A stretch of 64,000 nucleotides of DNA, from contig NZ_JSEO01000003.1 of the NCBI RefSeq assembly GCF_001624705.1, forward strand, positions 390,032 to 454,031, written 5' to 3'. The translations under genes and the position numbers were made by a program. The notes beneath the pieces were generated by a model. It was not told the origin of the DNA. It saw only the letters and a list, made by a program, of their open reading frames with translations, and did no database searches. Source of the DNA: Marinomonas sp. SBI8L. GTDB lineage: Bacteria; Pseudomonadota; Gammaproteobacteria; Pseudomonadales; Marinomonadaceae. This document shows positions 8,791 through 17,829 of the stretch, in pieces (within the stretch, counting starts at the first letter, position 1; every line of letters starts with the position of its first letter).

Positions 8791-9055
8791 AGGAACCTGC
8801 GAATAAGTCCTCCCGCCTCAGCGTGTGGATAAAAGCCGCTAGATTTATGGCGAGGAGCGCAACTTAATAGTGATTCTATTGATAAGGTTCTCAACATAAA
8901 GATAGGGCTTTTAGACCACGCCCTTCGGGTCTTTCAGAAAAAGTAACACCCTGTGTTGTCACTTCTCGAAAGGTACCTACATTACGTCAAAGTAACGCCT
9001 TGTGTGATACTTTTTCTGATAAGACTGAGACGAGGTGACTTAATCGCAGGTTCCT
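8791..9055 (+). mobile_element. 265-bp MITE-like element, copy 1 (full length)
   Basis: Terminal inverted repeats AGGAACCTGCGAATAAGTC and its near-complement close both ends. Inside are a second inverted repeat (TCAGAAAAAGTA... TACTTTTTCTGA) and a small hairpin AGACC...GGTCT. No transposase is encoded; a reading frame starting MLSLLERYLHY reappears in other copies but looks non-coding. It lies immediately upstream of the sugar-binding-protein gene and has probably displaced that gene's promoter region. Confidence 0.9.
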
Positions 9056-9121
9056 TGAACTTTATATTAAATATCAATGGTTTATTTACTATCTCTCGAT
9101 GCAAATTTTTTGAGGAAGTGT

Positions 9122-10138
9122 ATGTCTTTTCATTACTCTATCAGTGCTTTTCTCCTTGCTTGTGTAATAAATATAACAGGACTATCTGCAACAGAAGTTA
9201 ACCATGATGCAACCAATAAAAAGCTAAACATCGTTGTAATTGGCAAGACTAAAAATGACAGTTTTTATGAACAATCCTATGAAGGCTGTAAAAAGTTTGC
9301 CAAAACTGTGGGTGACATTAATTGTATTTATGATGGACCTCAGGACTTTCAAAATATCCGTTCTCAAGCTTACATTATTGAGTCTTATTTAAAGATAGGG
9401 GTAGATGGTTTACTTATTTCAATCACAGACTCAAGCTTTCTCGTTAACCGGGTATTAAAGCAGGCTAAAGAGGCAAAAATCCCCGTCATTACTTTTGATT
9501 CAGATTTATTAGCAAAAGATAAAGCCTATCGATTAGCTTATGTGGGCACTAATAATTTTGATTATGGTGTGGCGCTTGGTAACCAAGCAAAGGCATTTAA
9601 AAAAGCGGGTGAGACTCAGATATGCATTCAGTCTGGACATGATACAACGCCAAATTTGAATGCGAGAATTGATGGTGTTAGATATGCTTTAGCGGGTACC
9701 CATGTGACTCGATTACAAGGTGAAAATGGCTGGACAGAGTATTCAAGATGCCCGTTTTATACCTTAGGTAAAAGAGAGCATGCCGTTAGACAGCTAGAAT
9801 ATATACTTAATCTTGAACAACCACCTATCTTTCTTGCTGTAGCTGGATTTGCTCAGTTTTCACCTGACTACGTTGACAGAATTAAGCCTTATCAAGCAAA
9901 AATAAAAGCAGGTAAGGCTGTTATTATTTCAGCAGATGCCGAAGAGGTTCAGTTAAAAGCAATTGAAATAGAGTTATCTAATATTAATATTGGACAAAAG
10001 CCTTTTGAAATGGGGCGCTTAGGGACAGAGTTGTTATATCAATATGTAACTCAAAACAAACTGCCTGAAAAAGACATCTACTATCAGGACTTTTATTACT
10101 GCACTCCAGAGAATGTGAATGAATGTGTGGTTAAATAA
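9122..10138 (+). CDS. Periplasmic sugar-type substrate-binding protein (LacI/RbsB-like fold, TorT-like)
   Basis: 338 residues from the ATG at 9122, which has GAGGAAG just upstream; the frame to 9077 has no such site. The first 25 residues form a signal peptide (hydrophobic core FLLACVINITGLSA). The mature part has the type I periplasmic-binding pattern: LNIVVIGKTKNDSFYEQ, GVDGLLISITDSSF, AKIPVITFDSD, YVGTNNFDYGVALG. There is no ABC permease or ATPase nearby, so it may be a sensor partner, as TorT is for TorS, rather than a transporter subunit. A link with the kinase at 605-2500 would be speculation. A mobile element ends 66 bp upstream. Confidence 0.8.
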   Translation: MSFHYSISAFLLACVINITGLSATEVNHDATNKKLNIVVIGKTKNDSFYEQSYEGCKKFAKTVGDINCIYDGPQDFQNIRSQAYIIESYLKIGVDGLLISITDSSFLVNRVLKQAKEAKIPVITFDSDLLAKDKAYRLAYVGTNNFDYGVALGNQAKAFKKAGETQICIQSGHDTTPNLNARIDGVRYALAGTHVTRLQGENGWTEYSRCPFYTLGKREHAVRQLEYILNLEQPPIFLAVAGFAQFSPDYVDRIKPYQAKIKAGKAVIISADAEEVQLKAIEIELSNINIGQKPFEMGRLGTELLYQYVTQNKLPEKDIYYQDFYYCTPENVNECVVK

Positions 10139-10276
10139 CAGACTTATGCACAATTTTTAGCCGTATTTAATACGACTTTATTGTGAATTAGCGATTAATT
10201 GATTCTTTTTTAACCTTGTTTTTGGAAAGGAAAGTACCAATATCATAGGGATGTAACAGTAAAGGATTTGGATATT

Positions 10277-10507
10277 GTGAAAAGCTTAAAGGCTTATAAC
10301 CCGCAACTAAAGTATAAAAAAATTATCCGTGAGAAGGCCATCTCAAGGGCGAAAACACGCATTATTATTGCTGGCCGTACTCCAGAAGAATTTAGTCAGG
10401 AAGACTTAGAGGCTGTGGTACAAGAGGAAGAAAATAAGCTTAAATCTGACATTAAGAGTAAGGGACTACTAGCTGTTCTAGCGCTATTAGGTGTGAGCTG
10501 GCTCTAA
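10277..10507 (+). CDS. Small hypothetical protein with C-terminal hydrophobic segment
   Basis: About 76 residues from the GTG at 10277 (AAAGGA about 10 bases upstream). A TTG at 10268 is in frame but too close to that site. The sequence is strongly basic at the N-terminus, with a central charged helix (QEDLEAVVQEEENKL) and a hydrophobic end (GLLAVLALLGVSWL) that could be a membrane anchor. Its stop overlaps the next ATG (TAATG), so the two genes are translationally coupled. No family recognised. Confidence 0.6.
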   Translation: MKSLKAYNPQLKYKKIIREKAISRAKTRIIIAGRTPEEFSQEDLEAVVQEEENKLKSDIKSKGLLAVLALLGVSWL

Positions 10508-11028
10508 TGATGAATCAAATTTTTCGTATCACCTTTGTGACCTTTATTTATAAGCGTTACAAGCAAACAATCTTGTCTACTGCCTTACTTTTATTAGTTT
10601 TATGGCTAATCGAAAAAATTCATCAAGACTTTGTGAATTACAGTCAACTTAACGAAGATACTAGCTTTCTTGCTGTTTCCTTTGGACTTAAATGGTTTGC
10701 CTTTGCTTGTGTGACTGGCCTATATACTGCTTGGAATCTGTTTTTTAAACGAGAGAGTTTTAAAAAAGAAAGTCTTAGTAAGGCTGAGCGTAAAAAGTAC
10801 GGCCAGCTATTAAATGATGAAGACGAATTAGAAGATGACCTAATCGCAAAAATGCGTGCTCTTCCCACATCGAAAGCCACATCAAAATTTACAGCAAAAA
10901 CCACTGAAAAAGAGCCTCAAAATGAAAAGGATGGAGAAGATGCCAAGCCCGATCCTTTTGCTCAAATTCGCGATAAAGAAACCTTAAAGTCAAAAGCTGA
11001 CTTTGTGTTACATAAAAAGCCTAAGTAG
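10507..11028 (+). CDS. Hypothetical inner-membrane protein with charged cytoplasmic tail
   Basis: 173 residues. Two hydrophobic stretches (about 20-38 and 56-78) are probable membrane helices, followed by a very charged Lys/Glu/Asp-rich C-terminal tail of about 90 residues with little predicted structure. Two consecutive ATGs (10507, 10510) are possible starts. It is coupled to the preceding small gene and 19 bp before a DUF1801 gene. I do not recognise the family. Confidence 0.6.
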   Translation: MMNQIFRITFVTFIYKRYKQTILSTALLLLVLWLIEKIHQDFVNYSQLNEDTSFLAVSFGLKWFAFACVTGLYTAWNLFFKRESFKKESLSKAERKKYGQLLNDEDELEDDLIAKMRALPTSKATSKFTAKTTEKEPQNEKDGEDAKPDPFAQIRDKETLKSKADFVLHKKPK

Positions 11029-11047
11029 GGCACTTTGAAGGGTAATT

Positions 11048-11479
11048 ATGATGAATGAAGTAGTTAGGAAAAAGTTTGACACTTACCCTGTTAAGGTGAG
11101 AGCCAAGCTTGAGTACTTAAGACAGCTTATTCTAGAAGTGGCCGCTAATACAAATAAGGTAGGAGAAGTAGAAGAGACCCTAAAATGGGGTGAGCCTGCT
11201 TATATTACCCTGCCTATCCAATATGAAGATAAATCAGGCAAACTCAAAAAAGCAAAAGCCCCTGGTACCACAATTCGTATTGACTGGAAGAGTAAAAGCC
11301 CAGATCAGTATGCCCTCTACGTGAACTGCCAAACCAGTTTGATTGATTCTTTTAATTCTCTTTTCCCTAATACCTTTACCTTTGAAGGCTCAAGAGCTGT
11401 GGTGTTTAGACTTGATGATGAGCTGCCTGAAGAAGCGCTTAGAGTCTGTATTCAAATGGCGCTGACATACCATTTATAG
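11048..11479 (+). CDS. DUF1801 (YdhG-like) domain protein
   Basis: 143 residues. The pattern YPVKVRAKLEYLRQLI near the N-terminus, the central EETLKWGEPAY, and the later TIRIDWK and YVNCQTSLIDSF are typical of DUF1801/YdhG-like proteins. Their biochemical role is not established; the fold is small alpha/beta. AAGGGTAATT precedes the first of two ATGs. It may be cotranscribed with the two small genes upstream. Confidence 0.75.
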   Translation: MMNEVVRKKFDTYPVKVRAKLEYLRQLILEVAANTNKVGEVEETLKWGEPAYITLPIQYEDKSGKLKKAKAPGTTIRIDWKSKSPDQYALYVNCQTSLIDSFNSLFPNTFTFEGSRAVVFRLDDELPEEALRVCIQMALTYHL

Positions 11480-11686
11480 GCTTTCATTCACACCAGTTAA
11501 AAGGATGGAAAGCTCATTCAGAGCGAAACTTTTTGCCCTCATATTTAGCTCTCTTATTTGCCCTTCATATTTGCTCCAATAAGGGTTAATTACTATGCTT
11601 ATTTATGACGTGTGTTAGGTAAGAGAGGGATGACTTATTAGGCCTGACGGTGATTGATAAGCATTTAACTTAGGAAGCCTCATCCT

Positions 11687-12685
11687 ATGATTAACCTTAA
11701 TACCTGTATTCTTGAACAACCCAATATCGATTTTGAAAAATGGCAAGTTTTAGTCAATATGATGGCTGAAATTTACGGTGCATCTAGTGGCGTTGTCGTT
11801 CAGTTTAGAAATGATATTTTTAATGTTGTTTCGGCGAGTAACAATGACGGTAGCTTTCTTGAGGTGAATGCCAGTTGGCCTTGGGAAATGAAAAGTTTTT
11901 GCCGCCGTATTATGGAAACGCGAAGTGTTCTTTATGTGAATGACGCAGAAAATTCGAATGAATGGTGCAGTGCTCCCCCTGTTAGTGAAGGGCCTGTTCG
12001 CTCATACCTTGGTTACCCTCTTTTTTGGCCTGATAACTCTTTATTCGGTTCAATTTGCGTAATAGATACTATCCCAACGGATTATTCAGAGAGCTTTGTG
12101 AAACTCTTAGGTCAGTTGAAAAAAGTGATTGAAAGTGAGCTCCAACATGTTTTTGATCATGAAAGAATTTCTAAGTTACTAGAAGAGCAAAGTGAGCAGC
12201 AAGAGCAGCTTAAACAACTTGCTCTCTATGACAGTTTGACAGGCTGCGCCAATCGCAACTTTCTTAGTGAACGTATCGCCTTTGCTATTGCTCGATCTGA
12301 GCGAGAAAAAACCAAGTTCTCTCTTTTATATATGGACCTGAATAAGTTTAAAGCCATTAATGATACCTATGGCCACAAGGCTGGAGATCAGGTTTTAACG
12401 GCGATTGCGAATCGAATCAATAGCACAATAAGACGTACTGATTTGGTGGCAAGAGTGGGTGGTGATGAATTTGTTATCGTCTTTAATAATCTGGTAAATG
12501 CAGAGGATATTATTAATCACTTAAATGACAAAATTCTTGAACCTATCCCCTTTGAAAATAAGCCTTTGCAGGTTTCAGCGACTTTTGGTGTGAGTGTTTA
12601 CCCTGAGGATGGTCACAATATGGATAAACTTTTAGATGTGGCTGATAAACGTATGTATTACCAAAAAATCAGGGCAAGAAGCTAG
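11687..12685 (+). CDS. GAF-GGDEF diguanylate cyclase
   Basis: 332 residues, no membrane segment. A GAF-type sensor occupies about residues 15-155 (LGYPLFWPDNSLFGSICVID is a typical GAF ending), then a short coiled coil (EEQSEQQEQLKQLALYD), then a GGDEF domain beginning DSLTGCANR with an intact active site VGGDEF near residue 259. It should make cyclic di-GMP in response to a cytoplasmic signal. No obvious RxxD inhibitory site was noted. The stop codon TAG lies at the edge of a truncated mobile element, so the last few residues may have been altered, but the domain itself is complete. Confidence 0.88.
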   Translation: MINLNTCILEQPNIDFEKWQVLVNMMAEIYGASSGVVVQFRNDIFNVVSASNNDGSFLEVNASWPWEMKSFCRRIMETRSVLYVNDAENSNEWCSAPPVSEGPVRSYLGYPLFWPDNSLFGSICVIDTIPTDYSESFVKLLGQLKKVIESELQHVFDHERISKLLEEQSEQQEQLKQLALYDSLTGCANRNFLSERIAFAIARSEREKTKFSLLYMDLNKFKAINDTYGHKAGDQVLTAIANRINSTIRRTDLVARVGGDEFVIVFNNLVNAEDIINHLNDKILEPIPFENKPLQVSATFGVSVYPEDGHNMDKLLDVADKRMYYQKIRARS

Positions 12686-12887
12686 GTCTTTTAGACCACG
12701 CCCTTCGGGTCTTTGAATAATACCTAAACGGCATTTCAGAAAAAGTAACGCCCTGTGTTGTCACTTCTCGAAAGGTACCTACACTGGTTTTCTATTAGTA
12801 AACGCAAAGTAACGCCTTGTGTGATATTTTTTCTCATATACCTTAGAAGAGCAGACTGAGAATAGGTGACTTAATCGCAGGTTCCCT
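12683..12887 (+). mobile_element. MITE-like element, copy 2 (left end missing)
   Basis: It matches the 265-bp element from its TAGGGCTTTTAGACCACG region to the right terminal repeat, but the left terminal repeat and about 90 bp are missing and there are small insertions. Homology begins at the TAG that ends the cyclase gene. The right end reads GGTTCCC followed by TA. Confidence 0.8.
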
Positions 12888-13141
12888 AGTCTGCTACTTT
12901 TTGAACTGATTTCCTTTCTGACATTTCTTCTATTTTTTATAAGCCTGAATGGCATAGGTTTTGCTGAGATTAGCTTAATGCTTTTTCTACACCTAATACT
13001 GGTTTTTTGGCCATCTTGTAAGGCTAATCGGCTTTGCATTGCTCTAAAAAGGTGCGATTTGATGATGCGTTTAAATCAAGAGGTTTGTGTATTGAACAAA
13101 GTGAACCTATGCAAAGTATAAAAACAAATAAGAAGAGAGAT

Positions 13142-13657
13142 ATGGAATTTAGAGAGTTAAGCTCTATCAAAGGGCATGAAAACGGGTTTAAAGAGTTGTT
13201 AATTGATAGCATCGAAAGTGGCGCTTCAATTGGTTTTATTACACCTGTTAAGGGCGATGAAATTAGTACCTATTGGAATGGAATTGAGTCGGACCTCGCC
13301 TTGGCGAAACGTAAATTATTTGCAGTTTTCGAGGGCGATGAACTAGTGGCATGTGTGCAGCTTTCTTTGTGTGCCAAAGCTAATGGTGCCCATAGGGCGG
13401 AAGTTGAAAAACTCATGGTAAAAACGACTTCAAGAGGCCAAGGTATTAGTAAAAAACTGATGAAGTTGATGGAATGTGTCGCTGTCGAAATTGGCTTAAC
13501 ACTTTTGGTATTAGATACTAGAGTAGGTGACTTAGCATCAAACTTATATCGTTCGATTGGTTACATTGAAGCAGGTAAAATTCCACAATTTGCACTTGGC
13601 TCAAATGGTAAGTTAGAAAGCACAGTATATTTTTATAAATTGTTAACAAGATTATAA
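13142..13657 (+). CDS. GNAT-family acetyltransferase
   Basis: 171 residues from the ATG at 13142 (purine-rich AGAAGAGAGAT before it); a longer frame to 13034 is unsupported. The GNAT motif A region is VEKLMVKTTSRGQGISKKLM, giving the acetyl-CoA pyrophosphate loop (R-G-Q-G-I-S), followed by LVLDTRVGDLASNLYRSIGYIEAG. Substrate unknown. Stand-alone, 44 bp before a HAD-family gene. Confidence 0.82.
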   Translation: MEFRELSSIKGHENGFKELLIDSIESGASIGFITPVKGDEISTYWNGIESDLALAKRKLFAVFEGDELVACVQLSLCAKANGAHRAEVEKLMVKTTSRGQGISKKLMKLMECVAVEIGLTLLVLDTRVGDLASNLYRSIGYIEAGKIPQFALGSNGKLESTVYFYKLLTRL

Positions 13658-13701
13658 GTTTGAGTTTTTAAACGGCATAAAGCTTAAGGAAGGGAAAGTT
13701 G

Positions 13702-14370
13702 ATGGCAGCGATAAAAGCAATTCTTTTTGATCACGATGGAACCTTAGTTGATTCTGAGTTTATTCATTATCAAATGTGGGTAGCGATATTAAAGCCCTAT
13801 GGTGTGACGCTAACCGAGGATGATTACATCAAGGAATATGCTGGTATTCCAAGCCCTGCTAATGCCAAGACTATGGTCGAAAAATATGGTCTTACCTATA
13901 CGGCAGAAGCACTAAATAAAGCGAAGGCACTGGCAACAGATAATTACCTTTCAAATCAGGCATTTCCTTTAGTAGATTCAGCCAAAGAGGTGATAGCAAG
14001 TTTGGCCCAAAAAGAGGTGAAGCTTGCCATTGTGACTGGCGCTGGTGGAGATGCACCTAGAAATACGCTTAAGCAAAATAATCTAGAAACTTACTTTGAG
14101 ACTATCGTCTCTGGGGATGACGTTGAACACAGTAAGCCAGCACCCGATTGTTATTTATTAGCTGCAAAGAGGCTAGGGCTTGAGCCTCATGAATGTGTTG
14201 CTATCGAAGATACGGCAAATGGCGTCAGTGCGGCTGCAGCAGCGAATGTTCCTTGTGTCGCAATTGCAACAAAAATGTCACAGCATCAGGATCTGAGCAA
14301 GGCGATTAAGATAGTTGCTAGTTTAAAGGATGCGAAAAATTGGATTAAAAATCAGTATTTTAGTTTTTAA
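13702..14370 (+). CDS. HAD-superfamily phosphatase/phosphoglucomutase-like protein
   Basis: 222 residues from the ATG at 13702 (AAGGAAGGGAAAG upstream). Motif I is ILFDHDGTLVDSE (nucleophile and acid/base Asp), motif II IVTGAGG, motif III Lys in SKPAPDCYLLAAKRLG, and motif IV ECVAIEDTANG. A helical cap sits between motifs I and II. This is the beta-phosphoglucomutase/phosphatase subgroup, and the substrate cannot be fixed from sequence. A mobile element copy begins 62 bp downstream. Confidence 0.85.
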   Translation: MAAIKAILFDHDGTLVDSEFIHYQMWVAILKPYGVTLTEDDYIKEYAGIPSPANAKTMVEKYGLTYTAEALNKAKALATDNYLSNQAFPLVDSAKEVIASLAQKEVKLAIVTGAGGDAPRNTLKQNNLETYFETIVSGDDVEHSKPAPDCYLLAAKRLGLEPHECVAIEDTANGVSAAAAANVPCVAIATKMSQHQDLSKAIKIVASLKDAKNWIKNQYFSF

Positions 14371-14432
14371 TTTCTTTAGGCGCATGTCGTTTTCTTAATA
14401 TCATTTTTTTAATTATTTCATTGTTTTACTTA

Positions 14433-14697
14433 AGGAACCTGCGAATAAGTCCTCCCGCCTCAGCGTGTGGATAAAAGCGCCTAGATTTATGGCGAGGGGC
14501 GTAACTTAATAGTTATTCTATTGATAAGGCCCTCAACTTAAAGATAGGGCTTTTAGACCACGCCCTTTGGGTCTTTCAGAAAAAGCGTCACTCTGTGTTG
14601 TCCCTTCTCGAAAGGTACCTACATTACGTCAAAGTGACGCCTTGCTTGACGCTTTTTCTGAAAAGACTGAGAAGAGGTGACTTAATCGCAGGTTCCT
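14433..14697 (+). mobile_element. 265-bp MITE-like element, copy 3 (full length)
   Basis: Same length and structure as the copy at 8791, with both terminal repeats; TA lies on both flanks. It lies in the 14371-14908 gap between the HAD gene and the binding-protein gene. The rest of that gap (14698-14908) is AT-rich and may hold the promoter of the next gene; no other gene seen. Confidence 0.9.
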
Positions 14698-14908
14698 TAG
14701 CTCTGTTACTAAAAGCCTCATTAACATTTGAGATTTTTTAGCTGGAACGACACAAGGAATCATTATTGTTAATAAGTGTGTTAAAACGCGATTTTTTGGC
14801 ATTTAACTTGTTATAACGTGGCTAGAAACGAACTTCTTCTCTATAACTTTGTAGGAGACTTTTATTTGGTTGTCTTAATTTAACTTGTGATGCTAAAGGG
14901 CAAAGAAA

Positions 14909-15676
14909 GTGAGAAATATTGTTTTTCTATCTGTCATTCTGATTTTTTTCCCTGCTGTAAACGGATTTTCGCAGACTCTTAAAGTGGCTACTGGGGAGTA
15001 TTCACCAACAATAGGCGCTAATTTAAAACACGGTGGTTATGCTACTCATATGATGACTCTGGCTTTTGAAAGCCAAGGTATTAGCTTGGATGTAGATTAT
15101 ATGCCTTGGAAACGAGCCTTGGTGAGTACGCAAAAGGGAGATTATGATCTTTCCTTTTATTGGTTTTTTTCCGAAGAAAGGCAAAAAAGTTTTTACTATG
15201 GCGATGCTTTAATTCAGTCCAATATACACTTTTTTCACCTCGAAGCTCTTAACTTTGATTGGCAAGGCTATGATGATCTTGAACCTTATTTTGTCGGCTT
15301 AACGGCAGGTTACCACTATTCATCAGAGCTTGATGTATTGGTCAATGCTGGTGAACTTAATAGTCATGTAACCACTCGTGATATAGATAATGTGAACATG
15401 CTATTAGCCAGTCGTATTGATATTTTTCCCATGACGCTCCTTGAAGGTTTTTATCTGATAAACAACCGTTTTCCACCAGAGTCCGCTAAAAAAATTACTT
15501 ATCATCCTAAGGCGCTATCGACACCAACGGGTCATCCTATTTTTCCCAAGGTGAATGAGAAATCACTAAGATTACGCCAGATTTATAACCAAGGTATCAA
15601 GGAGATTAAAGCTAAGGGAATACTAGAAGAATACGAACAAAAAATGATTGATGGTTGGTACGAACAAACCAATTGA
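14909..15676 (+). CDS. Exported amino-acid-type substrate-binding protein (SBP_bac_3)
   Basis: 255 residues from a GTG start with AAAGGG upstream. Signal peptide about 1-21 (IVFLSVILIFFPAVNGFS). The mature part begins LKVATGEYSPTIG and contains YMPWKRALVSTQKGDYDLSFYWFFSEERQKSFYYGDALIQS, the pattern of orphan solute-binding proteins common in marine gammaproteobacteria. No permease genes flank it. Ligand unknown. It belongs to the same broad family as the protein at 52884-53621. Confidence 0.82.
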   Translation: MRNIVFLSVILIFFPAVNGFSQTLKVATGEYSPTIGANLKHGGYATHMMTLAFESQGISLDVDYMPWKRALVSTQKGDYDLSFYWFFSEERQKSFYYGDALIQSNIHFFHLEALNFDWQGYDDLEPYFVGLTAGYHYSSELDVLVNAGELNSHVTTRDIDNVNMLLASRIDIFPMTLLEGFYLINNRFPPESAKKITYHPKALSTPTGHPIFPKVNEKSLRLRQIYNQGIKEIKAKGILEEYEQKMIDGWYEQTN

Positions 15677-15842
15677 CGATAAGTGGCTTATTTGAAGTAG
15701 GGCCTGATAGAGCAAAAGTGTAAATCCTCTCCGTGTTATTTCATCCATTTTTACCTTAGTTTCTTAGTATCAATGTTTAAGACAACTGAGATACAGAGAA
15801 TTTTCCTGAAAAACCTACCAATAAACGGTTAAGGACAGCAAA

Positions 15843-16379
15843 ATGAAAGTTTTATCTCTAAGTTGTGATAATAAACATGGGTTTTCTAAAAAACCAGTAA
15901 CACAGCTTACCTTGATCGCAGGTTTAGGCGTCGAAGGTGATGCTCATTGTGGCGAGACCGTTAAACATAGATCTCGAGTAAAAGCAGACCCAACCCAGCC
16001 TAATTTACGCCAAGTTCACCTAATTCATTCAGAACTTCTTACTGAGTTACAAGCAAAAAGCTTTAATGTTGAAGCTGGCTCTTTAGGTGAGAATATCCTC
16101 ACCCAAGGCGTCGATTTACTCTCTTTGCCAAAAGATACCTTACTCCATCTAGGTGATGAAGTTGTATTACAAGTGACAGGGCTTAGAAACCCTTGTGCCC
16201 AGTTGGATCATTATCAAAAAGGTTTGACCCAAGCTGTGCTTGATAAAGATGAAGAGGGCAATCTCGTACGCAAAGCTGGCATCATGGCGATTGTCGTGAA
16301 AGGAGGGGAGCTTTTAATAGCGGATGCCATTAAGGTTGAGTTACCTGAAAAACCGTATCAAAAGCTTGAAAGAGTTTAG
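15843..16379 (+). CDS. MOSC domain protein
   Basis: 178 residues. The MOSC (molybdenum cofactor sulfurase C-terminal) pattern is clear: an early GLGVEGDAHCGETVKHRS, then RQVHLIHSELLTEL, GSLGENILTQGVDL, LHLGDEVVLQVTGLRNPCAQLDHYQKGL with the conserved cysteine. Such single-domain proteins are linked to molybdenum-cofactor-dependent reductases; the exact reaction is not known. AAGGACAGCAAA precedes the ATG. Confidence 0.88.
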   Translation: MKVLSLSCDNKHGFSKKPVTQLTLIAGLGVEGDAHCGETVKHRSRVKADPTQPNLRQVHLIHSELLTELQAKSFNVEAGSLGENILTQGVDLLSLPKDTLLHLGDEVVLQVTGLRNPCAQLDHYQKGLTQAVLDKDEEGNLVRKAGIMAIVVKGGELLIADAIKVELPEKPYQKLERV

Positions 16380-16451
16380 GGTTAAAAGTTACGGTAATGA
16401 TAGATTTAGCTTTATCTAAACGATGAATGCTATTACGAAGTAGAGGTTATT

Positions 16452-16844
16452 ATGGCTCATAAATATTATGGTTCTTGTTTATGTGGCGCTATTAGCTTTA
16501 ATGTTACTGGTTTTAGTGAAAGCGCAGCAAATTGCCACTGTACTATGTGTCGAAAGTTCCATGGAGCTGCTTACGGAACACTAGTGAGTGTGACGGGCTT
16601 AACTTGGTTAAAAGGCTTTGAATTAATGAAGCACTTCACAGCAAAGAATGGGACTCAAAGAAGTTTCTGCCAAGAGTGTGGTTCTAGTTTAGGGTTTAGA
16701 GTTAAAAATGCGAGTATTAATGAGATTGAGATAGCAATTTCAACGTTTGATGAAGATATTCCTATTAAAATTGATGCTCAAATTTATACAGAAGATAAAG
16801 CTAACTGGAGTGAATTACAGCAAGGTATCCCATCATTTAAGTAA
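16452..16844 (+). CDS. GFA/CENP-V family zinc-binding protein
   Basis: 130 residues with the zinc-binding cysteines of the family: GSCLCG at the N-terminus, NCHCTMCRKFHGAAYG, and FCQECGSSLGF. The family is named after glutathione-dependent formaldehyde-activating enzyme, but most members have no proven activity. A similar but shorter cysteine protein follows 35 bp later, and a closer relative is at 40301-40690. Confidence 0.88.
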   Translation: MAHKYYGSCLCGAISFNVTGFSESAANCHCTMCRKFHGAAYGTLVSVTGLTWLKGFELMKHFTAKNGTQRSFCQECGSSLGFRVKNASINEIEIAISTFDEDIPIKIDAQIYTEDKANWSELQQGIPSFK

Positions 16845-16879
16845 GGACGAAATGAAAGCTAGCTAAAGGAATAATTAAA

Positions 16880-17221
16880 ATGAAACTAACTTGTCATTGC
16901 GGCAATATCGAATTAACAGCGGCTTATGTTCCTCAAGAAATAGCCAATTGTAATTGTTCCATTTGCCGTCGTTATGCGGCTTCTTGGGCCTATTATGAGC
17001 CAAAGGATGTTAATATCTCCCACACTCAAAAAGCCTCAGGCGCTTATATTTGGGGGGATAAGGAAGTCGCTTTTCATCACTGTACTTTATGCGGCTGTAT
17101 TACTCACTATGTAACGACAGATAAATGTGATGCCAATGTGACGGCTATCAATATGTGTATGGCTGATAATGAGATTAAAGATGCTATTCCAGTTCGAAAA
17201 ATTGATGGGGCGGTTTATTAA
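16880..17221 (+). CDS. Short GFA/CENP-V-like zinc-binding protein
   Basis: 113 residues with TCHCGNIEL, NCNCSICRRYAASW and HHCTLCGCITHY, the same cysteine layout as the GFA family but shorter in the C-terminal half. AAGGAATAATTAAA precedes the ATG. It probably shares a transcript with the GFA gene upstream. Function unknown. Confidence 0.8.
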   Translation: MKLTCHCGNIELTAAYVPQEIANCNCSICRRYAASWAYYEPKDVNISHTQKASGAYIWGDKEVAFHHCTLCGCITHYVTTDKCDANVTAINMCMADNEIKDAIPVRKIDGAVY

Positions 17222-17279
17222 TAAAATCAATTTTCAGGTTTGATTAAATCTGATATTTAGAAATAAAGATTATTAAAAA

Positions 17280-17735
17280 ATGAATAACGAAAAGTTTTTA
17301 GAAGTAATTGATTCAACACCTCTTGTGTCTATGGATTTATTAATAGAAGACAAGCAAGGGCGTGTATTATTAGGTAAACGTCTTAATAAACCAGCACAAG
17401 GTTTTTGGTTTGTTCCAGGCGGGCGAATTCGTAAAAATGAAACCCTATCTGATGCCATTGTTAGAATATCAAAAGCAGAGTTAGGTGTTGAAGTAACACT
17501 TGATAAAGCGCGTCTTATCGGGGCGTTTGATCATATTTATGAGGATAACTTTGCCGCAGCTAAAGGTATCAATACCCATTATGTCGCCATGGGTTATCAA
17601 ATTAAATTAAACGATGATTTTAAGATAAAAACCGATGAGCAACATTCTGATATTTATTGGTGGTCAAAAGATGATCTGCTTGAAGATGAAAGTGTTCATA
17701 AAAATACCAAACTTTATTTTCAGAACCGTGATTAA
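17280..17735 (+). CDS. gmm: GDP-mannose mannosyl hydrolase (Nudix family)
   Basis: 151 residues. The Nudix box is changed in the way seen in Gmm: GGRIRKNETLSDAIVRISKAELG lacks the REUXEE glutamates of ordinary Nudix enzymes. The N-terminal PLVSMDLLIED and central FDHIYEDNF also match Gmm. The enzyme hydrolyses GDP-mannose or GDP-glucose to GDP and the sugar, by substitution at carbon rather than at phosphorus. The following phosphomannomutase gene supports a role in nucleotide-sugar balance for surface polysaccharide. No strong ribosome binding site is visible. Confidence 0.85.
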   Translation: MNNEKFLEVIDSTPLVSMDLLIEDKQGRVLLGKRLNKPAQGFWFVPGGRIRKNETLSDAIVRISKAELGVEVTLDKARLIGAFDHIYEDNFAAAKGINTHYVAMGYQIKLNDDFKIKTDEQHSDIYWWSKDDLLEDESVHKNTKLYFQNRD

Positions 17736-17829
17736 TGCTTAGAATGTTTGAATTCACATACTAACTCGGCTGTGTTTTTTTATACGAGCGGCCCTATTTA
17801 AAAACAATATTTAATAAAGAGATAACTTG

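Noticed and set aside
8953-9201. Open frame starting MLSLLERYLHY inside the mobile element, also present in the 53.6-kb copy
   Set aside because: It recurs only because the element is repeated, runs across the element border into unrelated DNA, and has no ribosome binding site.
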